DNA from: Micromonospora arborensis
GTDB taxonomy: Bacteria > Actinomycetota > Actinomycetes > Mycobacteriales > Micromonosporaceae
DNA: 49,909 bases
Assembly (NCBI RefSeq): GCF_003205615.1
Contig: NZ_PYBV01000048.1
Location: forward strand, 1 to 49,909
Direction of reading: 5' to 3'
Shown here: one piece after another, positions 40,759 to 49,724 of the stretch
Layout: every line of letters begins with the position of its first letter
Numbering within the stretch: the stretch's first letter is position 1
The notes under the pieces: model-generated
Database searches by the model: none
Seen by the model: only the letters and a program-made list of their open reading frames with translations
Told to the model about the DNA's origin: nothing
Program-made: the position numbers and the translations under genes

Positions 40759-41748
40759 TCACTGCATAGCGGTGGCAGGGGGGTGATCGAATGATTTGGG
40801 GCAGCGGAAGGTGTACAGCGAATAGCCACGCCCGATCTGCACACCGACGAAGTCTGGGGACGCGGCCGGGTTCTCCTCGGACGGGCGCCAGCTGCAATTC
40901 ATGCCGTTCCAGTCGCCCGAGTCCACGGTGAAAATCAAGGTCATCGTGGCACCGCAGACAGCACATTCCATTGGGTACGGATCGGTCAGTGACCAGTTCG
41001 CGTACCCGCCGACCTTCCATCCCGGCGCCAGCGACAGGTCGCTCTGATAGTGGGGACGGCTCTGGTCTTCGTCGTCATCCCACTCGTCGAGCCGCTCGCG
41101 TAGGTCATCGGGGAGCAGGTCGGCGTATTGGTACTCGCGGACCTGCTCGGGGTGCACCACGCACGGAACCGGCAGGTACATGTCGCTGATCGCGGGCGGC
41201 TCGGGAGGCGCCTCGAGCAGCGGGCCGACGGCAGAACTGTCGCGCCAGTAGAGAAAGACGCGAGGGCTGTAGTGCCGGTCCGAGTGGTCCACCGGGCACC
41301 AGAGCACCTGGAGCAGGTCGGTACCGTCCGGACCGGCGTAGTCCGGGACATCTTGTCGGTACAGCTGCGCCACCGGGACCAGCGGGATGGGATCCTCGGT
41401 CAGGTCGTCGAGGTCCAGAGCGTCGGCCGCATCGAGCTCGGCCCGCTCCTCCGCAGTCAAGAAGTCCCCGCCCGGCAGCGGCTCCCGGGTTTCTGCGGTC
41501 GCGAGGATCTCCCGCCTGCGGAGCAGGGCGGCCGGGGTGGTCAGGTTGTATGGCTCGTGCGCCCCGGCGTCGTCGCAGACCGGCCATGCCTCGTCGGCCG
41601 GCCACAGCAGCGGTCCACCGACCGAGCTGTCCGTAACGGTCGGAGCGCCGGGTCGGGGATGCAGGCGGGTAGCCGTGAGGGAATGTTCCCGCAGTTCGGG
41701 GAAGAGTGCGGTGATGTCCAGGGGACGCGGAGGCGTGGTGCGGACCAT
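40759..41748 (-). CDS. DUF1963-type protein (YwqG-like)
   Basis: The 329-residue protein starts at ATG 41748 (VRTTPPRPLDITALFPEL). It contains GGPLLWPADEAWPVC (about 44-58), LPLVPVAQLYRQDVPDYAG-type middle sequence, a CAVCGATM zinc-ribbon-like pair near residue 265 and the terminal GVQIGRGYSLYTFRCP. These are landmarks of the DUF1963 family, whose function is unknown. It is probably a cytosolic protein. No obvious partner lies next to it, and it seems to be an ordinary chromosomal gene. Confidence 0.83.
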   Translation of the reverse strand: MVRTTPPRPLDITALFPELREHSLTATRLHPRPGAPTVTDSSVGGPLLWPADEAWPVCDDAGAHEPYNLTTPAALLRRREILATAETREPLPGGDFLTAEERAELDAADALDLDDLTEDPIPLVPVAQLYRQDVPDYAGPDGTDLLQVLWCPVDHSDRHYSPRVFLYWRDSSAVGPLLEAPPEPPAISDMYLPVPCVVHPEQVREYQYADLLPDDLRERLDEWDDDEDQSRPHYQSDLSLAPGWKVGGYANWSLTDPYPMECAVCGATMTLIFTVDSGDWNGMNCSWRPSEENPAASPDFVGVQIGRGYSLYTFRCPKSFDHPPATAMQ

Positions 41749-42051
41749 AGAAGCGGATCTTATGGCCCGCGCGCTGGTCCTGAGTTCCACAGACCGGTCA
41801 CTTTGCCGTGGCCGAGGGGCGCGAGAAACTGGTCGGGTTCTTCAGCGTGTTCGCACCTGGTGCCAGCCGGTTCGACAAAGGTCGAGGTAGATGCTGAGTC
41901 GCCAGGGGTTGGAAGCCGGCGACCAGACCATCCCGCCGTTTGTTCCTTGACTGTGGACATGCCTGTTCGGTGTCCAGCTGCCACCCTGTCAACCCGGTGC
42001 TGCGCGACCGGCCCCCCCGCGCGAGGCGTCGGCCCAATAGGATGACGGTCG
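41749..42051. other. Gene-free divergent intergenic region
   Basis: The region between the DUF1963 and GNAT genes shows no credible reading frame, RNA gene or strong symmetry. It should hold promoters for both genes; a TTGACT hexamer near 41947 has no convincing -10 partner. Confidence 0.4.
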
Positions 42052-43029
42052 ATGAAGATCGCGTCTTGGAAACCCGCCACGCTGGCCGATGCGGTGTCGT
42101 TGGCGGCCCTGTTCCGGCGAGTCGAGGCGGCTGCGCCCGTCGGCCTTGAGCAGCACGCTGACGACGTCACGACACGGCTGGCGGCTCTCGGGCCGGAACT
42201 CGGGTCGGGTACCCGGGTCGGCCGCGATGACGACGGGGACGTCGCCGCGTACGGGGAGGTCGCGGAGATGGGCGAGGTCGATGATGTCCTCCGGATCCGG
42301 CTGGCCAACGTGGTCCGTCCCGACACCGCGAACGACGTCCGTGCGGAGTTGTACCAGTGGCTCCTCGGACAGGCCGAGCAGGTGCGGCAGGTCCGCGGAT
42401 CGGCGCAGGCAGCCGTTCTCGGCACCCGGTGCGCCGAGAACGATCGCGTCGGACACGAGTTGCTGGCCCGGCACGGCTTCGAGTTGGTCCGGCACGAGCG
42501 GGACCTGGTCCTGGCGCTGCCGGAGTCGCTGCCCACCGAAGTGCTGCCGCCTGGCCTGGTGTCGAGCCCCGTCGACGAGCGCTACGAGGAACTGGCGCGG
42601 CTGGCCCACAACGAGGCTTACGCCGACAGCCCGTCTGCGATCCGACCGGACCAGCGCACCTGGCCAGCGCACGCCATCGCGCACCCCCGATTCCTGCCCG
42701 ACCTGTCCTGCCTGGTGCTCGTGGAGGCGGATGGGGCCGAGAACCCCGTGGCCGGCTTCCTGTTTGCGCTCGCCGACGACGACACGGAGAAACCCACCGC
42801 AGTGCTGCACTGTCTGGGCAGCCGAGTCCCCTGGCGCCGCCGTGGCCTCGCCACCGCCATGATCACACACGCCCTCCGCAGGGCTCGGTCCGCAGGCTTT
42901 CAGCAGGTTCGCCTCCGGGTGAGCGACACCAATCCGGCGGCTCTCGCGCTCTACCGCAAGCTCGGCTTCGTCGGCTCGGGGCGCGGGTACGCGGTGCTGA
43001 TGCGACGCCTCGGCCCTGATGCCAGCTGA
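42052..43029 (+). CDS. Tandem GNAT-family N-acetyltransferase
   Basis: The 325-residue protein has two GNAT halves. The first (about 1-155) is degenerate, with VRGSAQAAVLGTRCAENDRVGHELLARHGFELVRHER. The second (about 160-320) has a clear acetyl-CoA loop VPWRRRGLATAMITHALRRARSAGFQQVRLRVSDTNPAALALYRKLGFVGSGRGYAVLMR. This layout is like mycothiol synthase (MshD) and aminoglycoside or unknown-substrate acetyltransferases. The acceptor cannot be predicted. It is a single gene with ATG 42052 and lies outside the cluster. Confidence 0.88.
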   Translation: MKIASWKPATLADAVSLAALFRRVEAAAPVGLEQHADDVTTRLAALGPELGSGTRVGRDDDGDVAAYGEVAEMGEVDDVLRIRLANVVRPDTANDVRAELYQWLLGQAEQVRQVRGSAQAAVLGTRCAENDRVGHELLARHGFELVRHERDLVLALPESLPTEVLPPGLVSSPVDERYEELARLAHNEAYADSPSAIRPDQRTWPAHAIAHPRFLPDLSCLVLVEADGAENPVAGFLFALADDDTEKPTAVLHCLGSRVPWRRRGLATAMITHALRRARSAGFQQVRLRVSDTNPAALALYRKLGFVGSGRGYAVLMRRLGPDAS

Positions 43030-43101
43030 CACCGCGTTGCTCGGCTTACTCGACCGGGCAGGCCGCGTGACAGCGACTTCGGTGAGCTCAGACCCCTCGG
43101 A

Positions 43102-43194
43102 GGCAACGTCAACCGCATCAAGATGACCAAGCGATAGATGTACGACCGCGCGAGCCTCGACCTCCTCCACAAACGCGCCCTCGCCACACCGTGA
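43102..43194 (+). pseudogene. ISL3-type transposase C-terminal remnant with internal stop
   Basis: Translation gives GNVNRIKMTKR, then a TAG, then MYDRASLDLLHKRALATP and TGA. This is the conserved C-terminus of ISL3/IS204-type transposases (GxVNRIKMxKRQMYGRAxxDLLRKR), with the Gln codon changed to a stop. Nothing upstream is recognisable. It is a dead insertion-sequence relic in the gap between the GNAT and GH95 genes; the rest of 43030-43324 shows no gene. Confidence 0.75.
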
Positions 43195-43324
43195 ACCACC
43201 ACCAGGATTGCTCGCCGAGTGAGTTGCCAGAGCCGCGACTGATGCGGCGCTGACAACACACCCGATACACCGACGCGCAGTGGACCAACCTGCCCGTGCG
43301 CGATCTGTAGCTATGAGACAGCCT

Positions 43325-46183
43325 CTAGATTCGTACAAGTTTGAATCGCTGGTTGGCACCGGTGCCGGGTGTCCACTGGGAGATGCGGGCACCGTCGGCG
43401 GTCGAGGCCTGCCAGACGTCCATTGCCAGACCGCTTTGCCTGTTGATGAGTCTGACCACCCCGCCGCCCTGGTCGTCGACCCGCCATTGCTGGCTGGCCG
43501 CGTTGGACGCGTCGGGTTGCTGGGTGATGTCGGCACCAGTGCTGTTGCTGGCGACCTGCAGGAACAGGCCGCTGTGCCGGGCCCTGATCCGGAAGTAGCC
43601 ACCGTCGGCCGGCACAAACTCGAACTGCTGGTTCTGTCCGCTGCTGCTCGCCCACTGGATCAGCAATCCGCCGGCGGCGGTGGACGCACCGTTGATGTCG
43701 GCGGCCTTGCCGCTGTGCTGGGCCACGAGTCGGTAGTACGCACCAGTCTCGACCGGCCCCGAGTTGACCGCGGACGCGCGGTAGGTGTGGCCGGCCTGGC
43801 CGGTGAACTCCACGAGATCGGCCTCGATCCGCGTCGGCTGGACGGCGCTGCCGCTCGTCTCGTCGCGCAGTTCGAAGGTGCCGGCGAAGATCCGGTTGCG
43901 AACGCGGATGGGTCCGGCGCGGTCGGGAGTGACGACGAGCTCGATTCGGCTGCTGCTCCAGGTGGCGCCGACGGTGTATCCGCCGCGGCCCCGGAGCCCG
44001 GTGACCTGCCCGGTTGGCCAGGCGGATGGGAGTGCGGGCAGGAGGTGCAGTTCGCCGGCGTGGCTTTGCAGCAGCATTTCGGCGATGCCGGAGGTGGCGC
44101 CGAAATTGCCGTCGATCTGGAAGGGCGGGTGCAGGTCGAACATGTTCGGGGCGAGCCGGTCGGTGCGTACCAGGTCGCCGAGGAGCTTGTGGGCGCGCGT
44201 GGCGTCTTCCAGCCGAGCCCAATAGTTGATCTTCCAGGCGAGTGACCAGCCGGTGCCGTCGTCGCCGCGCAGTTCCAGGGTCTGTCGTGCGGCCTGGTGC
44301 AGTTGTGGTGTGCCGCGTTTGGTGATCTGGTTGCTGGGGTGCAGCCCGTACAGGTGGGAGACGTGCCGGTGCGTCCGCTCGGTCTCCACCCAGTCGGCGA
44401 GCCATTCCTGGACGTTGCCGCGGGACCCGACCCGTGTCGGCGGCAGCCGGTCCCGGGCAGTCAGTACCTGGGCGCGGTAGGAGGCATCCACGTTGAGGAC
44501 TTCGGCGGCCCGTGCGACGCCATTGAACAGGTCACGCAGGATCTGGTTGTCCATCGTCGGCCCCGCGCACACGCTGGCGTTGGTGTGATGGCGCAGCTCG
44601 GGCGAGTTCGACGGATTGGTGACGAGGTAGCCGAGCGTCGGGTGGCTGACCAACGTGTCGAGGAAGAACTGGGCAGCGCCTTTCATGGCCGGGTAGTTGG
44701 CGCGCAGGAACTCGACGTCTCCGGTGAACTGGTAGTGGTCCCAGATCATCGTGGCCAGCCAGGCGCCGCCGGTTTGCCACATTCCCCACAGGGCTTCGTC
44801 GACCACTGACGAGCCGCGCCACGCGTCGGTGTTGTGGTGGGTGACCCAACCCCCTGCGCCGTACTGCACCTGAGCGGTGCGGGCGCCGGTCACCGTCAGA
44901 TCTTTGATCATGTCGAAGACCGGCAGGTAACACTCGGCCAGGTTGGTGGTGTCGGCCGGCCAGTAGTTCATCGGCAGGTTCGCGTTGATGGTGAACTTCG
45001 AGTCCCAGGAGGGAGCCATCTGGTCATTCCAGATCCCCTGCAGGTTCGCCGGCTGGCTGCCCGGCCGCGAGGAGGAGATCAGCAGGTAGCGACCGTACTG
45101 GAACAGCAGCGCGGAAAACTGCGGGTCGTTGACACTCGCGTGCTGCGCGATCCGCACGTCGGTGGTTTGGTCGGCCGCCGTGGTGCGTCCCAGATCGATC
45201 GACACCCGGTTGAACAGCGCCTGGTAGTCGGCCACATGTCGGCCACGCAACTGGTCGAAGCCGATGGTGCGGGCCGCGGCGAGGTGCCGCCGCGCGATGC
45301 CCTGGTAGTCGCCGTTGACGGTCCGGTAGTTGACGTAACTGGACCCGATCGACACCAACAGGGTGACGCTGGTCGCGCCGGAGACCCGCAGCGTGCCGCC
45401 GGAACTGCTGACCGTACCGCCGCTCACGGCGGCATTGGCCAGAGCAAGGAACCGGACCTGCCCGGTGATGCCCTCCATGCTGCCCGAAACACCGTCGAGG
45501 CCGATCGTGGCGGCGTCCGGGCTGGACACGGTCGTCCGTTGCGGGCTGCCGAACGTGGCGGTGAACGTGATCGCGTTTGCCCGGTCAGCGGTCAACCGCA
45601 TCGCGATCACCTGGTCCGGTGCGCTCGCGAACACCTCACGCTGAAACCGCACCCCGTTGAGCACGTAGCTGGTGGTAGCGGTGGCCGTGGTCAGATCGAG
45701 GGTCCGCTGGTACTGCGACGCCCCGCTGGCACTGCCAAAAGCCAGCCGCAGGTCGCCGACCGGCTGGTAGGCCAACTGCCCGACCGGACTGCCCAGCATG
45801 GTCTGGTTGATCAGATCCTGCGCCTGCGTCCACTGATCGGCGAAGACCCGCCGCCGAATCTCCGCCAGGTTGGCCGCACCGCGGGTGTTGGCCGAGTCAT
45901 ACGGGCCACCGGCCCACACGGTGTCCTCGTTGAGCTGCAGCCGATCGGTGTCGACATTTCCGAACACCATCGCGCCCAACCGCCCGTTACCGATCGGCAG
46001 AGCCCGTAGCCAATCCGAACCCGCCGGCTCGTCGTACCACAACGCCATGTCGTTGGCTGCCAGCACCTGTGGGGGTGCAGTCGACCCGGCCCGAGCGGCT
46101 GCGGTCCAACCCGCCGGTAGCAGCATGACACCAGCCCCAGCCGCCCCGGCTCCGAGGAGTTTCCTTCGTGTCACTTCAGACAT
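43325..46183 (-). CDS. Secreted GH95-family alpha-L-fucosidase-like glycosidase with ricin-type tail 1
   Basis: The 952-residue protein has a Tat signal (TRRKLLGAGAAGAGVMLLP) and a GH95 body starting at ALWYDEPAGSDWLRALPIGNGRLGAMVFG. The GH95 catalytic positions are kept by hand alignment: N400 and N402 (FTINANLPMNYW), E529 (NSPEL) and D691 (QIDGNFGATSGIAEMLLQSH). A ricin-type beta-trefoil follows from about residue 820 with QQF/QQW repeats. GH95 enzymes remove alpha-1,2-fucose or alpha-galactose residues from glycans with inversion. ATG 46183 follows AAGGAGACAAG. It probably feeds on plant or microbial polysaccharides outside the cell and has no evident tie to the polyketide cluster. Confidence 0.92.
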   Translation of the reverse strand: MSEVTRRKLLGAGAAGAGVMLLPAGWTAAARAGSTAPPQVLAANDMALWYDEPAGSDWLRALPIGNGRLGAMVFGNVDTDRLQLNEDTVWAGGPYDSANTRGAANLAEIRRRVFADQWTQAQDLINQTMLGSPVGQLAYQPVGDLRLAFGSASGASQYQRTLDLTTATATTSYVLNGVRFQREVFASAPDQVIAMRLTADRANAITFTATFGSPQRTTVSSPDAATIGLDGVSGSMEGITGQVRFLALANAAVSGGTVSSSGGTLRVSGATSVTLLVSIGSSYVNYRTVNGDYQGIARRHLAAARTIGFDQLRGRHVADYQALFNRVSIDLGRTTAADQTTDVRIAQHASVNDPQFSALLFQYGRYLLISSSRPGSQPANLQGIWNDQMAPSWDSKFTINANLPMNYWPADTTNLAECYLPVFDMIKDLTVTGARTAQVQYGAGGWVTHHNTDAWRGSSVVDEALWGMWQTGGAWLATMIWDHYQFTGDVEFLRANYPAMKGAAQFFLDTLVSHPTLGYLVTNPSNSPELRHHTNASVCAGPTMDNQILRDLFNGVARAAEVLNVDASYRAQVLTARDRLPPTRVGSRGNVQEWLADWVETERTHRHVSHLYGLHPSNQITKRGTPQLHQAARQTLELRGDDGTGWSLAWKINYWARLEDATRAHKLLGDLVRTDRLAPNMFDLHPPFQIDGNFGATSGIAEMLLQSHAGELHLLPALPSAWPTGQVTGLRGRGGYTVGATWSSSRIELVVTPDRAGPIRVRNRIFAGTFELRDETSGSAVQPTRIEADLVEFTGQAGHTYRASAVNSGPVETGAYYRLVAQHSGKAADINGASTAAGGLLIQWASSSGQNQQFEFVPADGGYFRIRARHSGLFLQVASNSTGADITQQPDASNAASQQWRVDDQGGGVVRLINRQSGLAMDVWQASTADGARISQWTPGTGANQRFKLVRI

Positions 46184-46585
46184 CTTGTCTCCTTCGCGCA
46201 GCCGAGCGACGCAGCGGTGGCCCCAGCCGCCCGGGTGGTGACGATCGCAGGGCGGAAGAAGCGGAACGTCGGCGAGGACGTCGCCTGAGTCCTTCGGGGG
46301 TGTCCGGGCGATCCAACATTCGTCAGACGTCACATGTTAACTATTGAAATCAGAGATGGTCAATGCGTAACCACGGCACCACACGTGATGCCGTCGTCCC
46401 GACCGTCCAGGGCTTCGTAAACCCAGCCCACGTCGTTCGTGCCAGCGCCCTGCGGAGTCGGCGCGCAAGAGGCGATCGACTGACGGGTGCTCCCTGAAGG
46501 TCAGACGAAGACTGGCGGGCGCCAGCCGGAAATCTGGCGGCCCATTGCCCGGAGCCGCTGCGACCAGTGCCTCTGACCTTCCGCC
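46184..46585. other. Intergenic region with nested inverted repeats between the GH95 genes
   Basis: No gene is present. GAAGGTCAGA (46496-46505) is complementary to TCTGACCTTC (46572-46581), with inner ACTGGC / ACCAGT and CTGGCG-type stems and outer CCTGA / TCAGG edges. The structure would end or protect the transcript of the second GH95 gene, whose stop is at 46586. The right-hand half near 46200 should contain the promoter of the first GH95 gene. Confidence 0.5.
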
Positions 46586-49474
46586 TCAGGCATCAAGGAT
46601 CTGCCATTCCTGGCTGATCTCGCCACTGACCGGTTGCTGGACCACCCTGGCGCCGTCCGCGGTGGAGCCGCCTTCGACCCCGACACACCAGCCATTGCTC
46701 ACGTTGACGAACCGGTAGTATCCGCTGGTCGTCGCCGGGACGAGGTTCCACCACTGGTTACGTCCGCCATTGTCGGCCCATTGAACGAGTGCCGCGCCCT
46801 GGCCCGAGCCACCCGGACTGTCCAGGACTTTTCCGCTCTTGACACCGGACAGCCGGAATGAGCCGTCGCTGTTGGGTAGCAGCCGCCACTGCTGGTTGGT
46901 CGCGCCGGTCCACGGCCACTGGATGACAGTTGCCCCGTCCGTGGTGGAGCCGCCGTTGACGTCCAGCACCTTTGCGCTGCGCCGGTTGACCAGTCGAACG
47001 ATGCCGCCGGCGGCGGCTGGCAGGCCTACGACAACCTGTGTCTGTTGCCCGGCCGTCAACGAGATCACCCGGGCATTCGGGCCGAGCGGCGAGGGGGTGA
47101 CCGTCGCGGAAGTGGTGATGGAGGCCATCCCGCGCCGGCTGAGGAGGGTGATCGCCTGGGTGATCGTCGAGGTGAGTACCACGGTTACTGATCGACCGGG
47201 CAGATCCCAGGAGAGGCTGTGGATGCGGACCTGGTTGCGTCCGCGGACCCCGGTGATGGTGCCCCTGGCGAGCTGGCCGGGCAGGGCGGGCAGCAGCTCG
47301 ATGACGCCGGGCCTGGTGTACACAAGCGCTTCGCTGAGCACGGCCGGCAGCGTGTGGGCCGCATCGGCGTTGTAGGTTTCCAGATTCGGGTTGTGCGCTG
47401 TCATCAGCGACCGGAAGACCATGTTGTTGCCGATGATCTTCCGGAGGTTGCTGTAGACGCCGGCGGCGTCCTTGAGCCGAGCGGAGGCGAGGGCTCGATG
47501 CAGGCTGCCGTGCGCCGAGGTGTTCTCGTCGCCGCGCAGCGCCAGGGCCTTGAGCGCCGCGGTGACCAGCCCGGGCGCCTCCTCGGGATTGATCTCGTGC
47601 AGGGGCCACGCGCCGTACAGGTGATGGACGTGCCGATGGTTGTAGCGATCCGTGAGTCCCGGCCAGGACCATTCGGCGAGGGCGCCGCTGCCGTTGACCG
47701 TGTAGGGCGGAAGCTTCGCCAGCAGGGCCGTCCAGCGGGCGACACCTTGACCGGCACCCTGCTCGACACCGAGTGCGTTGGCGGCCTCGACAGCCGCCCG
47801 CAGGGCGTGTCTGCCGGCCTGGATGTCGCCGGTGGCGTTGATCGCCAGCAGGACGTTCGTGCTGGCCGGCGAGTTCTCCATCGAGAACGACGGCACGAAC
47901 ACCACCCGGCCGGCCGAGTCGGTGCGGGTCAGGAAGTCCTCGTAGAACAGCGCCAGCTCCATCAGCGCCGGTCCCAGTTTCTCAGCCAGGAACGTCCGGT
48001 CCCCGGTGACCTGGTAATACTCCAGCAGCGGGTAGAGCAACCAGTCCGCGCCACCGGTCCAGCACTGGCCGGGGAAGCCGGGGTCGAAGTGCAGCATGTA
48101 CCCGTACTCGCCGTCGGTTCGCGACGGGGCCAGGAAGCCGCGGGCGCCGTACAGGTTGCGAGCGTTCGTGCGCCAATGGGCGAGCTGACCGAGGATCAGG
48201 TTGAAGTAGCCCTGCATGGCGTCGGTGAGGTCGAGAATGTTGCCGCCGGCGACCTGCAGGTTGATGTTGGCATCGGTGGTGAAGTCGTCGGCCCAGGCGC
48301 CGTTCCAGGTGCCGGCCCAGATTCCGGTCAACCGTGGCGGCAGTACGCCGCTGGAGGTGATGAACAGGTAACGGCCGCTGTCGTAGAGGCGCTCCAGCAG
48401 GGCCAGGTCGATGGTGTTGCGGTTGGCGTTCTGCCGGGCGATCAGCTGGGTGGTCGACAACTGTCGGTCGGCGGCGGAGACGTTCAGGTCCAGGCGGGAG
48501 CGGTCGTACATCGCCGAGTGCAGGGTGACGTGTCGGGTCCGCAGCTCGGCATAGTCGGCGCGCACTGCGGCCAGCGCCGCGTGCAACGGCCTGCTGTCCC
48601 AGGCCGTTGGTGACTCGTACCGGTCGAGTTTGGTCAGCAGGAGGAGCCTGGTCGCCGCGGTGACGACGATGGTCGACCCGTTCGCGGCTACCGTGCCACC
48701 GGTGGCGACGACCCGGGTGACGCCCTCGAAGCCGAACGCGCCCTGCCCGGACGGGTAGGTGCCGCGCAGGTTCAGGTAGCCGGAGCCGTCAATGACGCTG
48801 GCCTGGGTGGTGAAACGGACCGAGCTGGGGACACCGGCGAGGGATGTGTTGGCGCTCAGCGTCGCGTCGATCGATCGGCCGGATGCCGGGGTCAATTCGT
48901 GTACGACGACGTTGTCGGCTCGGGAGGCGAAGGCACGGCGAGTCCAGGTGCCGTTGCTGTCGGTCCAGGTGGAGGTGACCTCCCCGGTCCGGAAGTCGGT
49001 GCTGCGGGCGTATCCGTTGGCCGTGGTCATGCCGGGCGTGCTGATCTGCAACTCGAAGCCGGGGTGGTAGGTCTGGGTCCAGCGCAGGCTCCAGCCGGCC
49101 GCGAAATCCGTGTTGGCTCCGCCGTAGTTCCCGGCCAGCGCCTTGTCCCGCACGCCGGCCAGCCGCCCCGAAAGTACCGGCGGGGTCACACCCCGGCTGC
49201 CGTTGGGCATCACGAAGCGGTGGTGATTGAAGATCACCTTCTCGAGGGTCGGCGTTCCGTACAGGACCGCGCCGTACTCGCCGTTGCCGACGAGGAACCC
49301 GTCCGTCCAGGTTGTCGCCGCGGTCGCGTCGTAGATCCCGCGCTCGGGCAGGGTGACCTGAGGCGCAGCGGCGGCGGCCCGTCCGGCGCCCACGGCCGGG
49401 ATCAGGGCCGCCGAGCCGGTGGTCAAAGCGGCGGTGGCGAGCAGGCGCCTACGGCTCACGGGCAGGTCCGTCAT
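46586..49474 (-). CDS. Secreted GH95-like glycosidase with ricin-type tail 2
   Basis: The 962-residue protein has a Tat signal (SRRRLLATAALTTGSAAL) and a GH95-like body (WTDGFLVGNGEYGAVLYGTPTLEKV). The NIN pair is present in TTDANINLQVAGGN, as are E533 in SFSMENSP and the Asp of NADAAHTLPAVLSEAL, which replaces the classic IDGNFG segment. That divergence suggests a different sugar specificity from the neighbour. A ricin-type tail of about 135 residues follows (NQQWRLL, NQWWNLV, SQEWQIL). ATG 49474 follows GAGGAACTCC. It lies head-to-tail with the other GH95 gene but with a 400-base gap, so it is probably its own unit. Confidence 0.88.
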   Translation of the reverse strand: MTDLPVSRRRLLATAALTTGSAALIPAVGAGRAAAAAPQVTLPERGIYDATAATTWTDGFLVGNGEYGAVLYGTPTLEKVIFNHHRFVMPNGSRGVTPPVLSGRLAGVRDKALAGNYGGANTDFAAGWSLRWTQTYHPGFELQISTPGMTTANGYARSTDFRTGEVTSTWTDSNGTWTRRAFASRADNVVVHELTPASGRSIDATLSANTSLAGVPSSVRFTTQASVIDGSGYLNLRGTYPSGQGAFGFEGVTRVVATGGTVAANGSTIVVTAATRLLLLTKLDRYESPTAWDSRPLHAALAAVRADYAELRTRHVTLHSAMYDRSRLDLNVSAADRQLSTTQLIARQNANRNTIDLALLERLYDSGRYLFITSSGVLPPRLTGIWAGTWNGAWADDFTTDANINLQVAGGNILDLTDAMQGYFNLILGQLAHWRTNARNLYGARGFLAPSRTDGEYGYMLHFDPGFPGQCWTGGADWLLYPLLEYYQVTGDRTFLAEKLGPALMELALFYEDFLTRTDSAGRVVFVPSFSMENSPASTNVLLAINATGDIQAGRHALRAAVEAANALGVEQGAGQGVARWTALLAKLPPYTVNGSGALAEWSWPGLTDRYNHRHVHHLYGAWPLHEINPEEAPGLVTAALKALALRGDENTSAHGSLHRALASARLKDAAGVYSNLRKIIGNNMVFRSLMTAHNPNLETYNADAAHTLPAVLSEALVYTRPGVIELLPALPGQLARGTITGVRGRNQVRIHSLSWDLPGRSVTVVLTSTITQAITLLSRRGMASITTSATVTPSPLGPNARVISLTAGQQTQVVVGLPAAAGGIVRLVNRRSAKVLDVNGGSTTDGATVIQWPWTGATNQQWRLLPNSDGSFRLSGVKSGKVLDSPGGSGQGAALVQWADNGGRNQWWNLVPATTSGYYRFVNVSNGWCVGVEGGSTADGARVVQQPVSGEISQEWQILDA

Positions 49475-49626
49475 CAGGAGTTCCTCTCGACACCGAGGCT
49501 GAAGGGTTGTGCGTCATGTCGTTCGGCGCCCGCAGCCCGTCGGGTCTGAGCTACGGACAACGGTTCCGCATTCTCGAATCGATTCGGCAAGAGCATGGGC
49601 GTCAATTCCGCCGAGATCGGATCGTG

Positions 49627-49664
49627 GTCTACTCGGACGCGGGAACCCCCGCGCCCGAGTAGAC
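49627..49664 (-). terminator. Stem-loop terminator after the truncated ricin-lectin gene
   Basis: GTCTACTCGGACGCGGG and CCCGCGCCCGAGTAGAC form a 17-bp stem with a single G-T wobble around AACC. It sits about 60 bases past the stop of the leftward ricin-lectin gene, in the same place as the hairpin at 243-279 after the inverted copy. The rest of 49475-49724 shows no gene. Confidence 0.7.
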
Positions 49665-49724
49665 AGCACAACGATCGTCAGCTGGTCACCGGCGGCCGAA
49701 CTTGACACTCACCTCTGCTACTGG

